IMG/VR virus record: IMGVR_UViG_3300032323_000879
Span: 1-31,112 of that record
DNA: 31,112 bases
Direction: 5' to 3' (one strand)
Source of the DNA: a virus
Shown here: positions 5,870 to 14,511 of the stretch, in pieces
Layout: the number at the start of each line of letters is the position of its first letter
How positions within the stretch are numbered: position 1 is the first letter of the stretch
Notes under the pieces: generated by a model
The model's database searches: none
What the model was told of the DNA's origin: nothing
Seen by the model: only the letters and a program-made list of their open reading frames with translations
Position numbers and translations under genes: made by a program

Positions 5870-6745
5870 ATGCCATTAAATAACATATACCGCAGTGTCA
5901 TTGGAGATAGCACCAATAAAACACCTAGTTATAGGTATCCACTTAATGACGTTGACAAATATCAGAACATTGTAAAATTCACAGCTTTAAAGCGTGATGA
6001 AAAAAGTAGAACTGAAAGGTTTAGAGCTTCTCCTGAATTTGTCGCATCATCACTTGGTTCTGTTAGTTTATATATGCCTGCCGGATTACAAGTTAATGAT
6101 AACTTAAGTTACGATAACGTTGACACTGGTTTAGGTGGTATGGCAGTTAACTCGTATCAAAACTCTGCATCTGCTGGGCAATTTTTAAAACAAGTTGCTT
6201 CAGACTTACCAGAAGTTGGTGATCGGTACGTTTCACAATTACTAGCAACAGCATCTCAAGAAAAAGGTTTAGTTGGTGGTGCTGCTGGTCAGTTATTAAT
6301 TAATAGAGGTGAAGTAGTTAATCCACATACGCAAATGTTATTTAGATCTCCAGCGCTACGTCAGTTTAACTTTAGTTTTAAACTAATGCCAAGAACCCGT
6401 GCTGAAGCAAAAGAGATTATTTCAATCATTAGATTTTTCCGTGAAGCAGCATATCCATCATTATCGAATGGAACTCAGTCTTCACAAACTCAAGGTAATA
6501 ACAAATCATTAGATATGGCTACATATCAATTCCCAGATGTATTTGATATTCAATATTTGACTAATAATAAAATTAATAAAAATTTAATTAAATATGGTAG
6601 AGCATATATCACCGCAGTTAGCGTAAACTACAATCAAACATCACCAACGTTCTTTGAAGATGGAATGCCATCTGAAATAGATTTGTCGTTAACGTTCCAA
6701 GAAACCAAAGCTCTATCACGTCAAGAGATTGCTAAAGGTTATTAA
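5870..6745 (+). CDS. 48: baseplate tail tube cap gp48
   Basis: 291 residues, shorter than T4 gp48 (364). The N-terminal half (PLNDVDKYQNIVKFTA...GSVSLYMPAGLQVNDNLSYDN) and the strongly conserved core (VVNPHTQMLFRSPALRQFNF, then FKLMPRTRAEAKEIISIIRFF) are characteristic of the gp48 family. It sits on the baseplate hub and, with gp54, forms the platform from which the tail tube grows. It is the first gene of the rightward late operon, with the TATAAATA at 5827 upstream, and its stop is one base before the gp53 start. Confidence 0.85.
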   Translation: MPLNNIYRSVIGDSTNKTPSYRYPLNDVDKYQNIVKFTALKRDEKSRTERFRASPEFVASSLGSVSLYMPAGLQVNDNLSYDNVDTGLGGMAVNSYQNSASAGQFLKQVASDLPEVGDRYVSQLLATASQEKGLVGGAAGQLLINRGEVVNPHTQMLFRSPALRQFNFSFKLMPRTRAEAKEIISIIRFFREAAYPSLSNGTQSSQTQGNNKSLDMATYQFPDVFDIQYLTNNKINKNLIKYGRAYITAVSVNYNQTSPTFFEDGMPSEIDLSLTFQETKALSRQEIAKGY

Positions 6746-6746
6746 T

Positions 6747-7469
6747 ATGTCAGAATATTTTCAAAATTTCCCATTAATACAATATGATACTTTTTACGAT
6801 GGACAAAAAACTGATGTAGTTGATATTTTTAGAACCGTAAAAGTAAAAAGCGAATATAAAGATAACGTTACCTTTTATACGTTTTATAACATACAAGATG
6901 GCGAAAGACCAGACGTAGTATCAAGTAAACTTTATGGTTCATCAAAATACTTTTGGACTTTCTTCATGATAAATGATAACTTAGTTAATTATTTTAGCGA
7001 TTGGCCATTGAGTAATCAGGATATGCAAGAATTAATTGCACACAAATATGAAGGTATTACCTTATTAAGCGATGAAGATATTTCAACTAAATTTACAAAG
7101 AATACAATCTTTGAAGGATTGATTTCTGGCGCTAGAGCAAGGTTAATTGATAAAGATCCAAACTTGGGTTTATTGCGAGTAGAAATCATAAGTGGTCGAT
7201 TCGCTGCAAACGAAATTGTTCGTGACTCTTTAACAAATGAATTTGTTGTAATTAAAGGACAAATAGCATTTGCAGACGCTATTCATCATTACGAAAATGC
7301 TGATGGTAAATACGTTAATAAAAATACAATTGGGGCAACACCAATTACAAATACAGAATATGAGTTTGACGTTAACGATAAAAAAACTAAGATAAAGGTT
7401 TTAAGACCAGCTTATGTTCAAGTTATCGCTGATCAATTTATAGAACAAATTAGAGTTGAAGAAGAATAA
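6747..7469 (+). CDS. 53: baseplate wedge protein gp53
   Basis: 240 residues from ATG 6747 (MSEYFQNFPLIQYD). An upstream in-frame non-ATG start inside gp48 is unlikely. The motif ERPDVVSSKLYGSSKYFWTF followed by a ND..NYFSDWPL stretch is the conserved gp53 core. T4 gp53 is 196 residues; the extra C-terminal part (about 110-240) is a beta-rich extension. gp53 stabilises baseplate wedges and joins them around the hub. Its stop overlaps the hub gene start (TAATG). Confidence 0.8.
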   Translation: MSEYFQNFPLIQYDTFYDGQKTDVVDIFRTVKVKSEYKDNVTFYTFYNIQDGERPDVVSSKLYGSSKYFWTFFMINDNLVNYFSDWPLSNQDMQELIAHKYEGITLLSDEDISTKFTKNTIFEGLISGARARLIDKDPNLGLLRVEIISGRFAANEIVRDSLTNEFVVIKGQIAFADAIHHYENADGKYVNKNTIGATPITNTEYEFDVNDKKTKIKVLRPAYVQVIADQFIEQIRVEEE

Positions 7470-8719
7470 TGAGTAAATCCGATTATTCGGTTGATTCCGT
7501 AGTTATAACCAATGTAACTGGAAATGAATTTGAAATAAAAGATTTAGTTACAGGTATTGACATCTATGAATCTTTGTCTTCACCATATATTAAGTGTGAA
7601 TTGGCAATTGCTGATGCTGCAAATATGATTGAGACTATTCCAATCATTGGCCAAGAAAAAATCAAAGTAATTATTAAAGATCTCAATATTGGTAATACAA
7701 TTAAAAGAAACTTTTACATTTCATCAATTCAGAATTATGTAAAAGGTAATAATCAATCTTCTGTTTATATTTTAAAATTAGTAACAGAAGAATTTATGAT
7801 GAATAGTTTATCGTTAGTATCTCAATCATTTACTGGACAAATTAGTCAGTCAATTGATAAAATTTTAAATAATTATTTGAACAGTAAAACTAAAATTACT
7901 GAATCTACAAATGGTGACTATCGATTAATCGTACCAAATTGGAATCCATATAAGGCAATTGATTGGTTAACTAGACGAGCTATTACATCAACTGGTTATC
8001 CGTTTTGTTTTTATGAAACGCTAAAGGATGGCATACACTTTGAATCATATGAATCTATGTTTAACAAAACCATATTTGAAAAATATGTTCATAGATCTAA
8101 TAGTTTAAATAAAGATGATTTAGATCAAACGGCTGCTACTATGAAAACTGCGTTACGATACGATATCACTGAAATGTCAAACACCGGTAAGAATATTTTA
8201 CGTGGTGCTTTTGGTCAATCAATGCACATCATTGATCATGCAAATAAAAGTTATAATTTAGTCAAATACGATTATCAAAAAGACTTTAAAAGAAAAAAGA
8301 GATTAGATAAAAATGCGTTTTTATCAGAGTCTTTTAAAGTTAATAATAAATCTATTTCAGAGTATGATGTAGTTCATAGTGTAGCTTTAAAAAATCCTTT
8401 AGCATATGAATCAAGTAGTTTAAATAATTATAATAACCAAATAGAGTTTACAAAATTAGAATCAGATCCACTAATATATCAACTTGGTTTAATTAAAATT
8501 AATATGACTGTAAAAGGAAGAACTGATTTGAGCGTTGGTAAAGTGATAGACTTTGAAGTAGAAAAGAATAAACCAATATCATCATCTAATCCTAAAAATT
8601 CAAATGAGTATTTAAGCGGAAAATATCTTATACAGAACATTCATCATAAAATGGAAAATGGCATCTATTATATTGTTATGGATATCGTAAGAGAATCTTT
8701 GGGTAAGAAAGCAAAATAA
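7469..8719 (+). CDS. 27: baseplate hub subunit gp27
   Basis: 416 residues, against 391 in T4 gp27. The N-terminal strand pattern (VVITNVTGNEFEIKDLVTGIDIYESL, with SPYIKCELAIAD) and the conserved RFWNxxPYKAIDWLTRRA-like segment (here VPNWNPYKAIDWLTRRAITS, about residues 150-172) are typical of the gp27 hub family. It forms the trimeric torus that adapts tail tube symmetry to the gp5 spike. The next gene is gp5, its physical partner. Confidence 0.8.
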   Translation: MSKSDYSVDSVVITNVTGNEFEIKDLVTGIDIYESLSSPYIKCELAIADAANMIETIPIIGQEKIKVIIKDLNIGNTIKRNFYISSIQNYVKGNNQSSVYILKLVTEEFMMNSLSLVSQSFTGQISQSIDKILNNYLNSKTKITESTNGDYRLIVPNWNPYKAIDWLTRRAITSTGYPFCFYETLKDGIHFESYESMFNKTIFEKYVHRSNSLNKDDLDQTAATMKTALRYDITEMSNTGKNILRGAFGQSMHIIDHANKSYNLVKYDYQKDFKRKKRLDKNAFLSESFKVNNKSISEYDVVHSVALKNPLAYESSSLNNYNNQIEFTKLESDPLIYQLGLIKINMTVKGRTDLSVGKVIDFEVEKNKPISSSNPKNSNEYLSGKYLIQNIHHKMENGIYYIVMDIVRESLGKKAK

Positions 8720-8720
8720 T

Positions 8721-10007
8721 ATGTTACCAATGATGTGGTTTACTGGTGTAATTGAAGATAGAATGGATCCATTAGAATTGGGTCGTGTAAAAGTTCGTAT
8801 TTTTGGTTTGCACACAGATGACGTTTCGAAAATATCAACAGATGATTTACCTTGGTCACATGTAATGATGCCAGTTAATTCTGCATCTATTTCTGGCGTT
8901 GGTATTACTCCAACTGGATTAGTTGAAGGTTCTTGGGTTGTTGGTTTTTTTGCTGACGGAGAAAATGCTCAAGATCCAATTATCATGGGTTCATTGCCTG
9001 GAAAACATACACAAACTATCGATGAATTAAAGGCGTTTAAAAACTTTAATGGCACATATCCAAGATGGTATAATGAAACAGATGTGTCAAAAGTTGCAAG
9101 AGGTACTTGGAAAGATCATGCATCATATGCAACACGATACGTATCGCGTGTAACTGGAGTTGAAAAATCAACTAAGGCTAATTTAAATACAGTTGCAATT
9201 AGTCCAGAAGAAGAAACACGCGAAACTTGGGATGAACCAGAACCGCGTGATGGCATTGGTGGTTTGTATCCATATGTTCATACTTATGAATCTGAAACTG
9301 GTATGGTAAAAGAATATGATGATACGCCAAACGCAAGTCGCATACATGAATTTCATCCAGCTGGCACATTTTACGAAATTTATCCAGATGGGAAAAAGGT
9401 TACTAAAGTAGTTGGTGATAATTATGAAATCATTATTAAAAATGATAACGTATTAATTAGAGGTTCTTCTAATATTACCATTGAAGGCAATTGCCGCCAA
9501 TTGGTTAAAGGTGATTATACACTTGAAGTTGGTGGTGATTATAATTTAAAAGTACATGGTAATAGAAATACTAAAATTACACAAAATGATTTGATGGAAG
9601 TGATTGGTTCATCAAATACTAACGTTGCAGAATCACATACTTTTAGAGTTGCTAAAGATCAAACAATCATCATTGATAGAGATAGAGTTGAAAGTGTTGG
9701 TGGTACAGTAAACTATAACGTTACTGGCATAGTTGATTATACATTTCTTGATGCATTAACAATATTTTCAAATGGTGCGCAATCGCTTTCAACTAACTCA
9801 TCACAACAACTTTTATCAAAATCTGGATTAGAGTTTGGTTCTCAAGCTAATTGGACATTAAAATGTAATGCTAATTTATTAATTGATGTTGTTGGTAGTT
9901 TTACTGCAAATTCACAAGGTGCATTAGCATTTACTTCAGATAGTACATCTTCAATTACTTCAACAGGAGCATTTGGTATTAATGCTTCTAGAATTGACTT
10001 AAACTAA
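8721..10007 (+). CDS. 5: gp5-like central spike without a lysozyme domain
   Basis: 428 residues. Residues about 5-95 match the gp5/VgrG OB-fold (FTGVIEDRMDPLELGRVKVR, then WVVGFFADGENAQDPIIMGSLPG). From about 240 onward there are repeated short V-x-G-type strands (YTLEVGGDYNLKVHGNRNTK and onward) of the gp5C-type triple-stranded beta-helix needle. T4 gp5 (575 residues) carries a T4-lysozyme domain between these parts; I see no such domain here. The muralytic activity appears to be moved to the next gene. Confidence 0.8.
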   Translation: MLPMMWFTGVIEDRMDPLELGRVKVRIFGLHTDDVSKISTDDLPWSHVMMPVNSASISGVGITPTGLVEGSWVVGFFADGENAQDPIIMGSLPGKHTQTIDELKAFKNFNGTYPRWYNETDVSKVARGTWKDHASYATRYVSRVTGVEKSTKANLNTVAISPEEETRETWDEPEPRDGIGGLYPYVHTYESETGMVKEYDDTPNASRIHEFHPAGTFYEIYPDGKKVTKVVGDNYEIIIKNDNVLIRGSSNITIEGNCRQLVKGDYTLEVGGDYNLKVHGNRNTKITQNDLMEVIGSSNTNVAESHTFRVAKDQTIIIDRDRVESVGGTVNYNVTGIVDYTFLDALTIFSNGAQSLSTNSSQQLLSKSGLEFGSQANWTLKCNANLLIDVVGSFTANSQGALAFTSDSTSSITSTGAFGINASRIDLN

Positions 10008-10008
10008 T

Positions 10009-11268
10009 ATGGCAAACTTACCTTCTCCTTGTGGGTTAAGTGCTTCCTTAGATGAAGCACTATCTCAGATTGATACTTTAAAACAAAAGATTTCTGGTGG
10101 ATTAAATTCTATTGGAGATCTTGGTGCAATTGCAAATTCGATTAAAGAAAAACTTGGTGAGATTAAAGTTCCTGAAATTCCAGAGTTAGATTTACAAACT
10201 GAATTAGCATCTTTACCATATCTTTCACCTGCTGAATATACTGCAAAAGTTGCTCAATTAAAAACTATATTTGGAAGTAGCGTTGAAAATCTTGATAGTT
10301 TAATTGATAAAATACCAAAGCCTCCAACATTAGCAGCATCTTCTGAAAATTTAGTTGAACAACTAAAAAATCTTGCTGCTGGAAAATTACCAGACACACA
10401 GTCTATTATAGATGCTTTAACTCCTGAAGGTATTGCTAAGGCTATTGGTGATATGTGTAAAGATACACCAAAAGTTGTGGTTGTAGTTACTACAGATGAA
10501 AGTGGAAAAGAAGTTATTGGTCCAGTTCAAACTAAACCCGAATCTACTCCAACGCCAACAAAGAATCCAGAAAAAGAAAAAACACCATCACCTCCTCCAG
10601 CTGGTGGATTTACTTTTGCTTTTACCAAAGAAAAATTAGAAAGAGCTGGTGGAGCCGCTGCAGCAGCATGGTATGATGCGTTTGCAATAACTCTTCCAAA
10701 GTATGGAATAACTACACCAGATAGAGTCGCTGCGTTTGTTGCGCAAATTAGAGTTGAATCTGGAGACTTTAAAGCACTAAAAGAAAATTTAAATTATAGA
10801 GCCAAAGGATATTTTGCAATCTGTGCTAATAGACTTAAACTGTCTGCAGTTGAAGATTGTGCTGTATATTTACAAACAGAAAAACAGACTGCAACTGGAT
10901 TATATGAAAGAGCGATAGGTTCTTCAACTATTCACAATGTTGGTAGGAATCTTGGTAACACAGAAGTTGGTGATGGCCATAAGTTTATTGGTAGAGGTTT
11001 AAAACAATTAACTGGTCGTTTTAATTATACTAGAGCTTCTAAAGATTTATATGGCGATGATAGATTAGTTAAAAATCCAGATTTAGTTGCAACTGATAAA
11101 CAAGTTGCGCTTGAAACCGCTTGTTGGTTTTGGTCTAAAAATAATTTATCAGCCATTGCAGATTCTTGGGATATTACTACATTATCTAAAAAAGTTAATG
11201 GTGGAACTATAGGTTTAGATAAACGTATTTTATATAGTGATCAAGCCCGTACTATCATGAAAGCTTAA
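10009..11268 (+). CDS. tail-associated GH19 muralytic protein
   Basis: 419 residues in three parts: a helical N-terminal region (1-150), a Pro/Thr/Lys-rich linker (about 175-200), and a C-terminal GH19 chitinase/lysozyme-like domain (about 205-419). GH19 signs are FVAQIRVESGDF with the probable catalytic Glu 250, KENLNY with Glu 259, and GRGLKQLTGRFNY (328-340). The usual His before the first catalytic Glu is Val here. The N-terminal part has no signal peptide and probably docks on the baseplate, since the gene sits between gp5 and gp25. Likely roles are local peptidoglycan cleavage during DNA entry or, as an alternative, the lysis endolysin. Confidence 0.8.
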   Translation: MANLPSPCGLSASLDEALSQIDTLKQKISGGLNSIGDLGAIANSIKEKLGEIKVPEIPELDLQTELASLPYLSPAEYTAKVAQLKTIFGSSVENLDSLIDKIPKPPTLAASSENLVEQLKNLAAGKLPDTQSIIDALTPEGIAKAIGDMCKDTPKVVVVVTTDESGKEVIGPVQTKPESTPTPTKNPEKEKTPSPPPAGGFTFAFTKEKLERAGGAAAAAWYDAFAITLPKYGITTPDRVAAFVAQIRVESGDFKALKENLNYRAKGYFAICANRLKLSAVEDCAVYLQTEKQTATGLYERAIGSSTIHNVGRNLGNTEVGDGHKFIGRGLKQLTGRFNYTRASKDLYGDDRLVKNPDLVATDKQVALETACWFWSKNNLSAIADSWDITTLSKKVNGGTIGLDKRILYSDQARTIMKA

Positions 11269-11274
11269 TAAATA
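11267..11274 (+). promoter_or_regulatory. late-promoter-like AATAAATA before gp25
   Basis: AATAAATA overlaps the stop of the GH19 gene and is followed by TAGAT and ATG 11280. A T4-type late start would fall on the A of the ATG. The arrangement matches those at 5388-5373 (minus) and 21137-21152. No good ribosome binding site lies between the element and the start. Confidence 0.3.
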
Positions 11275-11279
11275 TAGAT

Positions 11280-11723
11280 ATGCGTACACAAAATAAATCA
11301 GACTTAGTTCTTAAAGTTGGTAAAGCCAGTATTGTCGCTCAAGATACTCTTTATAGTGATTTAAATTTATCACTTATACCAAATCCGGTAAGTGGTGATA
11401 TTAATCCTATTAAAGACATTGAAGCTATTAAAAAATCAGTGGTTAACTTAATTTTAACTAATTTTTATGAGCGACCATTTCAACCTGAAATTGGTTGTGG
11501 CGTAAGAGGATTGTTGTTTGAATTAGCAGATCCCATTACAATTACCGATTTAGAATATGCAGCTAGACAAGTAATAGAAAACTTTGAACCACGTGTTGCT
11601 GTATTAGATATTAATGCTATTGATGATCCAGATAATAATTCTTATATTATGACAATAGAATTTCAAATTTTATCTAACGAACAAATTGCAGAAGTAACAA
11701 CAATCCTAGAGAGATTACGATAA
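11280..11723 (+). CDS. 25: baseplate wedge subunit gp25
   Basis: 147 residues of the GPW/gp25 family (T4 gp25 is 132). The diagnostic segment is LILTNFYERPFQPEIGCGVR (about 57-76), followed by LLFELADP and a DLEYAARQVIENFEPRV helix, with final beta strands. gp25 forms the core of each baseplate wedge with gp6 and gp53 and initiates sheath assembly. It overlaps the gp6 start by one base (TAATG). Confidence 0.88.
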   Translation: MRTQNKSDLVLKVGKASIVAQDTLYSDLNLSLIPNPVSGDINPIKDIEAIKKSVVNLILTNFYERPFQPEIGCGVRGLLFELADPITITDLEYAARQVIENFEPRVAVLDINAIDDPDNNSYIMTIEFQILSNEQIAEVTTILERLR

Positions 11724-13585
11724 TGGCATCAAATTTAAAAGTCACCGAATTAGACTTTTTTCAAGTACGAGAAAATCTTAAAGATTATTTAAAAACACAA
11801 ACTAAATTCAAAGACTATGACTTTGATGGTTCTGGCATTTCAGTTCTTTTAGATATATTAGCCTATAATACACATTATAATGCAATTAACGCTAATATGG
11901 CAATTAATGAAATATTTTTAGATTCAGCGCAATTGCGAAATAACGTAGTATCACATGCTAAAATGTTGGGATACTTACCAAGATCTATGAACGCATCATT
12001 TGCCCTTATTGATGTATTAGTTAATAATCCAATAGGTAATCCATCTACGTTAACTATTAATAGAGGCACTGAATTTACTACTGTTGTAGATGGTGTACAA
12101 TATACATTTACAGTTTTAGAATCTCAATCTATTTCTCCAGTGAACGGAGTTTACACATTTGAAAATTTAAAAATTAGTGAAGGCAAATTACTTAGTTATT
12201 CACACACTGTTGATAGTTTTGATAATGCGCAATATTTTAATATTCCAGATCCTTCGATTGATACTTCTTCACTAGTGGTTAAAGTAAAAGATAATAATAC
12301 AACCACTTCATATGATGTGTATACTATTGTTAGAAACTTTGTTGAAATTGATTCTAATACTAAGGCATACTTTTTACAAGAAGGTGTTGATGGAACTTAT
12401 CAAGTTTATTTTGGTGATGGCATTGCTGGTAGAAAACTTCAAGCTGGTAACGTAATAGAGTTAGAGTGGTTAAGTACTAATGGAGCTCTTGCCAATGGCG
12501 CATCAACATTTACGCTATCGACGTCAATTCAAGGTAATTCTAATGTAACAGTTACTACGTTAAGTAAAGCTGTAGCTGGTGGTGATAGAGAAAATATTGA
12601 CTCAATTAAGTTTAATGCACCATTATCATACGTAGCTCAAAACCGCGTTGTTACACCAGACGATTATAAAGCGGCTATCATTAATAACTATCCAAACATT
12701 GAAACTGTTGCTGTGTGGGGTGGTGAAGAAAACGATCCACCAGATTATGGTAAAGCTTACATATCAATTAAACCAAGTAATGCTGAAACATTAAGTCCTA
12801 CTGAAAAACAATTTATTCGTGACCAAATTTTAAAAACGCGTAACGTTGTTTCTATTACACCAGAGTTAGTAGATCCAGAATACACATACATTAAATTAGA
12901 AGTGTTCTTTAAGTATGATCCTAACTTAACTAATAAAACGGCCGGCGAATTGCGCCAAGTTGTGTCAGATGTAATTAGTAACTATAATGATACTGAGTTA
13001 AAACAATTTGATGGTGTATTTAGACACTCTAAACTTTTACGATTAGTAGATTTAGCGGATCCAGCTATTTTGAATAGTACTATTCGTGTGTATATGCAAA
13101 AGCGTTTAGTACCAGAAATTGGAATAAGTAAAAAATATACTTTATCCTTTTCTGCCCCATTGTATTCATCGGGTAGTAATGAAAAGATTATTTCATCTAC
13201 TGGATTTACATATAATGGCTTTACACAATACATTCACGATTTACCACAAAATACTAATCAAGTTACTAATGATTTAATAGTACGTCATCCATTACAAATT
13301 TATCGTATTATAGGTGATGCTAAACAAGTAACTATTCAAGATGCAGGTTTTATTATCGCAGAAGAGGGTTTAGTAGTTTTAGAAAATTTTAACCCATCTG
13401 CGTATGATGGTAATTATATTTCAATCTCAGCGCAACCTAACTCAAATGATATTGCGCCAAAACGTAATCAACTATTACAAATTGACATGGGGATTACCAC
13501 TATTAATCCAGAAGTTGATACAATTGCAACCGGTGGATCTATCGCTGGTATTGGTTATAACACAACACCAAGGCATAACGATTAA
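11723..13585 (+). CDS. 6: baseplate wedge subunit gp6
   Basis: 620 residues, close to T4 gp6 (660). The N-terminal block (DFDGSGISVLLDILAYNTHY, ANMAINEIFLDSAQLRNNVV, AKMLGYLPRS) and the DRENIDSIKFNAPLSYVAQN / VVTPDDYKAAI block (about 290-320) are characteristic of gp6/gpJ-type wedge proteins. gp6 dimers form the inner iris ring of the baseplate. It follows gp25, the partner it binds in the wedge. Confidence 0.88.
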   Translation: MASNLKVTELDFFQVRENLKDYLKTQTKFKDYDFDGSGISVLLDILAYNTHYNAINANMAINEIFLDSAQLRNNVVSHAKMLGYLPRSMNASFALIDVLVNNPIGNPSTLTINRGTEFTTVVDGVQYTFTVLESQSISPVNGVYTFENLKISEGKLLSYSHTVDSFDNAQYFNIPDPSIDTSSLVVKVKDNNTTTSYDVYTIVRNFVEIDSNTKAYFLQEGVDGTYQVYFGDGIAGRKLQAGNVIELEWLSTNGALANGASTFTLSTSIQGNSNVTVTTLSKAVAGGDRENIDSIKFNAPLSYVAQNRVVTPDDYKAAIINNYPNIETVAVWGGEENDPPDYGKAYISIKPSNAETLSPTEKQFIRDQILKTRNVVSITPELVDPEYTYIKLEVFFKYDPNLTNKTAGELRQVVSDVISNYNDTELKQFDGVFRHSKLLRLVDLADPAILNSTIRVYMQKRLVPEIGISKKYTLSFSAPLYSSGSNEKIISSTGFTYNGFTQYIHDLPQNTNQVTNDLIVRHPLQIYRIIGDAKQVTIQDAGFIIAEEGLVVLENFNPSAYDGNYISISAQPNSNDIAPKRNQLLQIDMGITTINPEVDTIATGGSIAGIGYNTTPRHND

Positions 13586-13587
13586 TC

Positions 13588-14484
13588 ATGGCCATTACAA
13601 CTGGTAAACAAGATTTTTATTCTTTAAATGCTATTATACCTGAACACATTCGTCAGAATGATGGCAATTTGCACGTATTTTTAGAAGAGTATTTTGAGTG
13701 GATGCAATCCGCTAATAATCAACCTGGTCATATAATTAATACTCTTTTAGATAATAGAAATATTGACAAAGCTTCTATAGAATTTGTTGAATATTTACAA
13801 AGGGAATTTGCTACTTCTATTCCTCAACAAATTCAAGCAGATCCACGCAAATTATATAAGCAAGTTAATGACATTTATCGTTCAAAGGGTTCTATTCCTT
13901 CTTATGAAGCGTTGTTTAATTTATTATTTAATGATGAGATTGAATTATATTACCCTCGTGTAGATTTATTGAAACCTTCAGATGGTAGATGGGACATTGC
14001 ACAAAATCGTTATTTGTCTAACGACGGTTTTATTTCAGATAAAAAGTATATACAAGATAGTAAATATTATCAAAACTTTTCTTATGTAATCAAAACTGGT
14101 CAAACAATTGACTATTGGCGAGATGCGGTTAAGAAATTTTTACATCCAGCCGGTTTTGCCTTTTTCGGACAAGTATTAATACAATCGTTTGCAAATAAAC
14201 GATATGGGCCTCCTCCAGGATTATCTGATCCCCAAGAAGGAAAATTACCAATTATTATATCTTCTGTAAATGCTTCAAGCAGAGGTTTAAGTACTAGATT
14301 ATCATTAGACAAATATGGTCGCAGTTCTAATGCATTAAGTTCGAACTATTTGTATTTTGATCAAAGTAAGTTTATTAATACAGAAGAAAATAGTCGCTAT
14401 GGTGATTTAACATTTAGGGTAGTTAATTCAGGTGCTAAGACTAATTTAACTATACCATCTGATATAATCTTAATAAATAACTAA
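13588..14484 (+). CDS. baseplate wedge-associated protein (gp7 position)
   Basis: 298 residues. It has a conserved N-terminal region: IPEHIRQNDGNLHVFLEEYF, then RNIDKASIEFVEYLQREF, DIYRSKGSIPSYEALFNLLF and a short YYPRVDLLKPSDGRW block (about 16-150). This region recurs in marine T4-like phages in the slot between gp6 and gp8, where T4 has gp7 (1032 residues). It may be a compact functional equivalent of gp7 linking wedge components, but homology to gp7 is not evident to me by eye. A late-promoter-like element for gp8 lies in its last codons. Confidence 0.65.
   Translation: MAITTGKQDFYSLNAIIPEHIRQNDGNLHVFLEEYFEWMQSANNQPGHIINTLLDNRNIDKASIEFVEYLQREFATSIPQQIQADPRKLYKQVNDIYRSKGSIPSYEALFNLLFNDEIELYYPRVDLLKPSDGRWDIAQNRYLSNDGFISDKKYIQDSKYYQNFSYVIKTGQTIDYWRDAVKKFLHPAGFAFFGQVLIQSFANKRYGPPPGLSDPQEGKLPIIISSVNASSRGLSTRLSLDKYGRSSNALSSNYLYFDQSKFINTEENSRYGDLTFRVVNSGAKTNLTIPSDIILINN
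14472..14479 (+). promoter_or_regulatory. late-promoter-like AATAAATA ahead of gp8
   Basis: AATAAATA overlaps the end of the preceding gene. A T4-type start would fall near 14485, giving a 27-base leader before ATG 14512 that contains AAAGGA (14498-14503). This spacing suits a normal led mRNA. AT-rich coding sequence makes chance matches common. Confidence 0.4.
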
Positions 14485-14492
14485 TATAATTT

Positions 14493-14506
14493 AAGTCAAA
14501 GGACTT
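14493..14506 (+). promoter_or_regulatory. small hairpin holding the gp8 ribosome binding site
   Basis: AAGTC (14493-14497), loop AAAG, GACTT (14502-14506). The Shine-Dalgarno AAAGGA occupies the loop and the start of the 3' arm, just before ATG 14512. The stem is only 5 bp, so any effect on translation would be modest. Confidence 0.35.
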
Positions 14507-14511
14507 TATAA

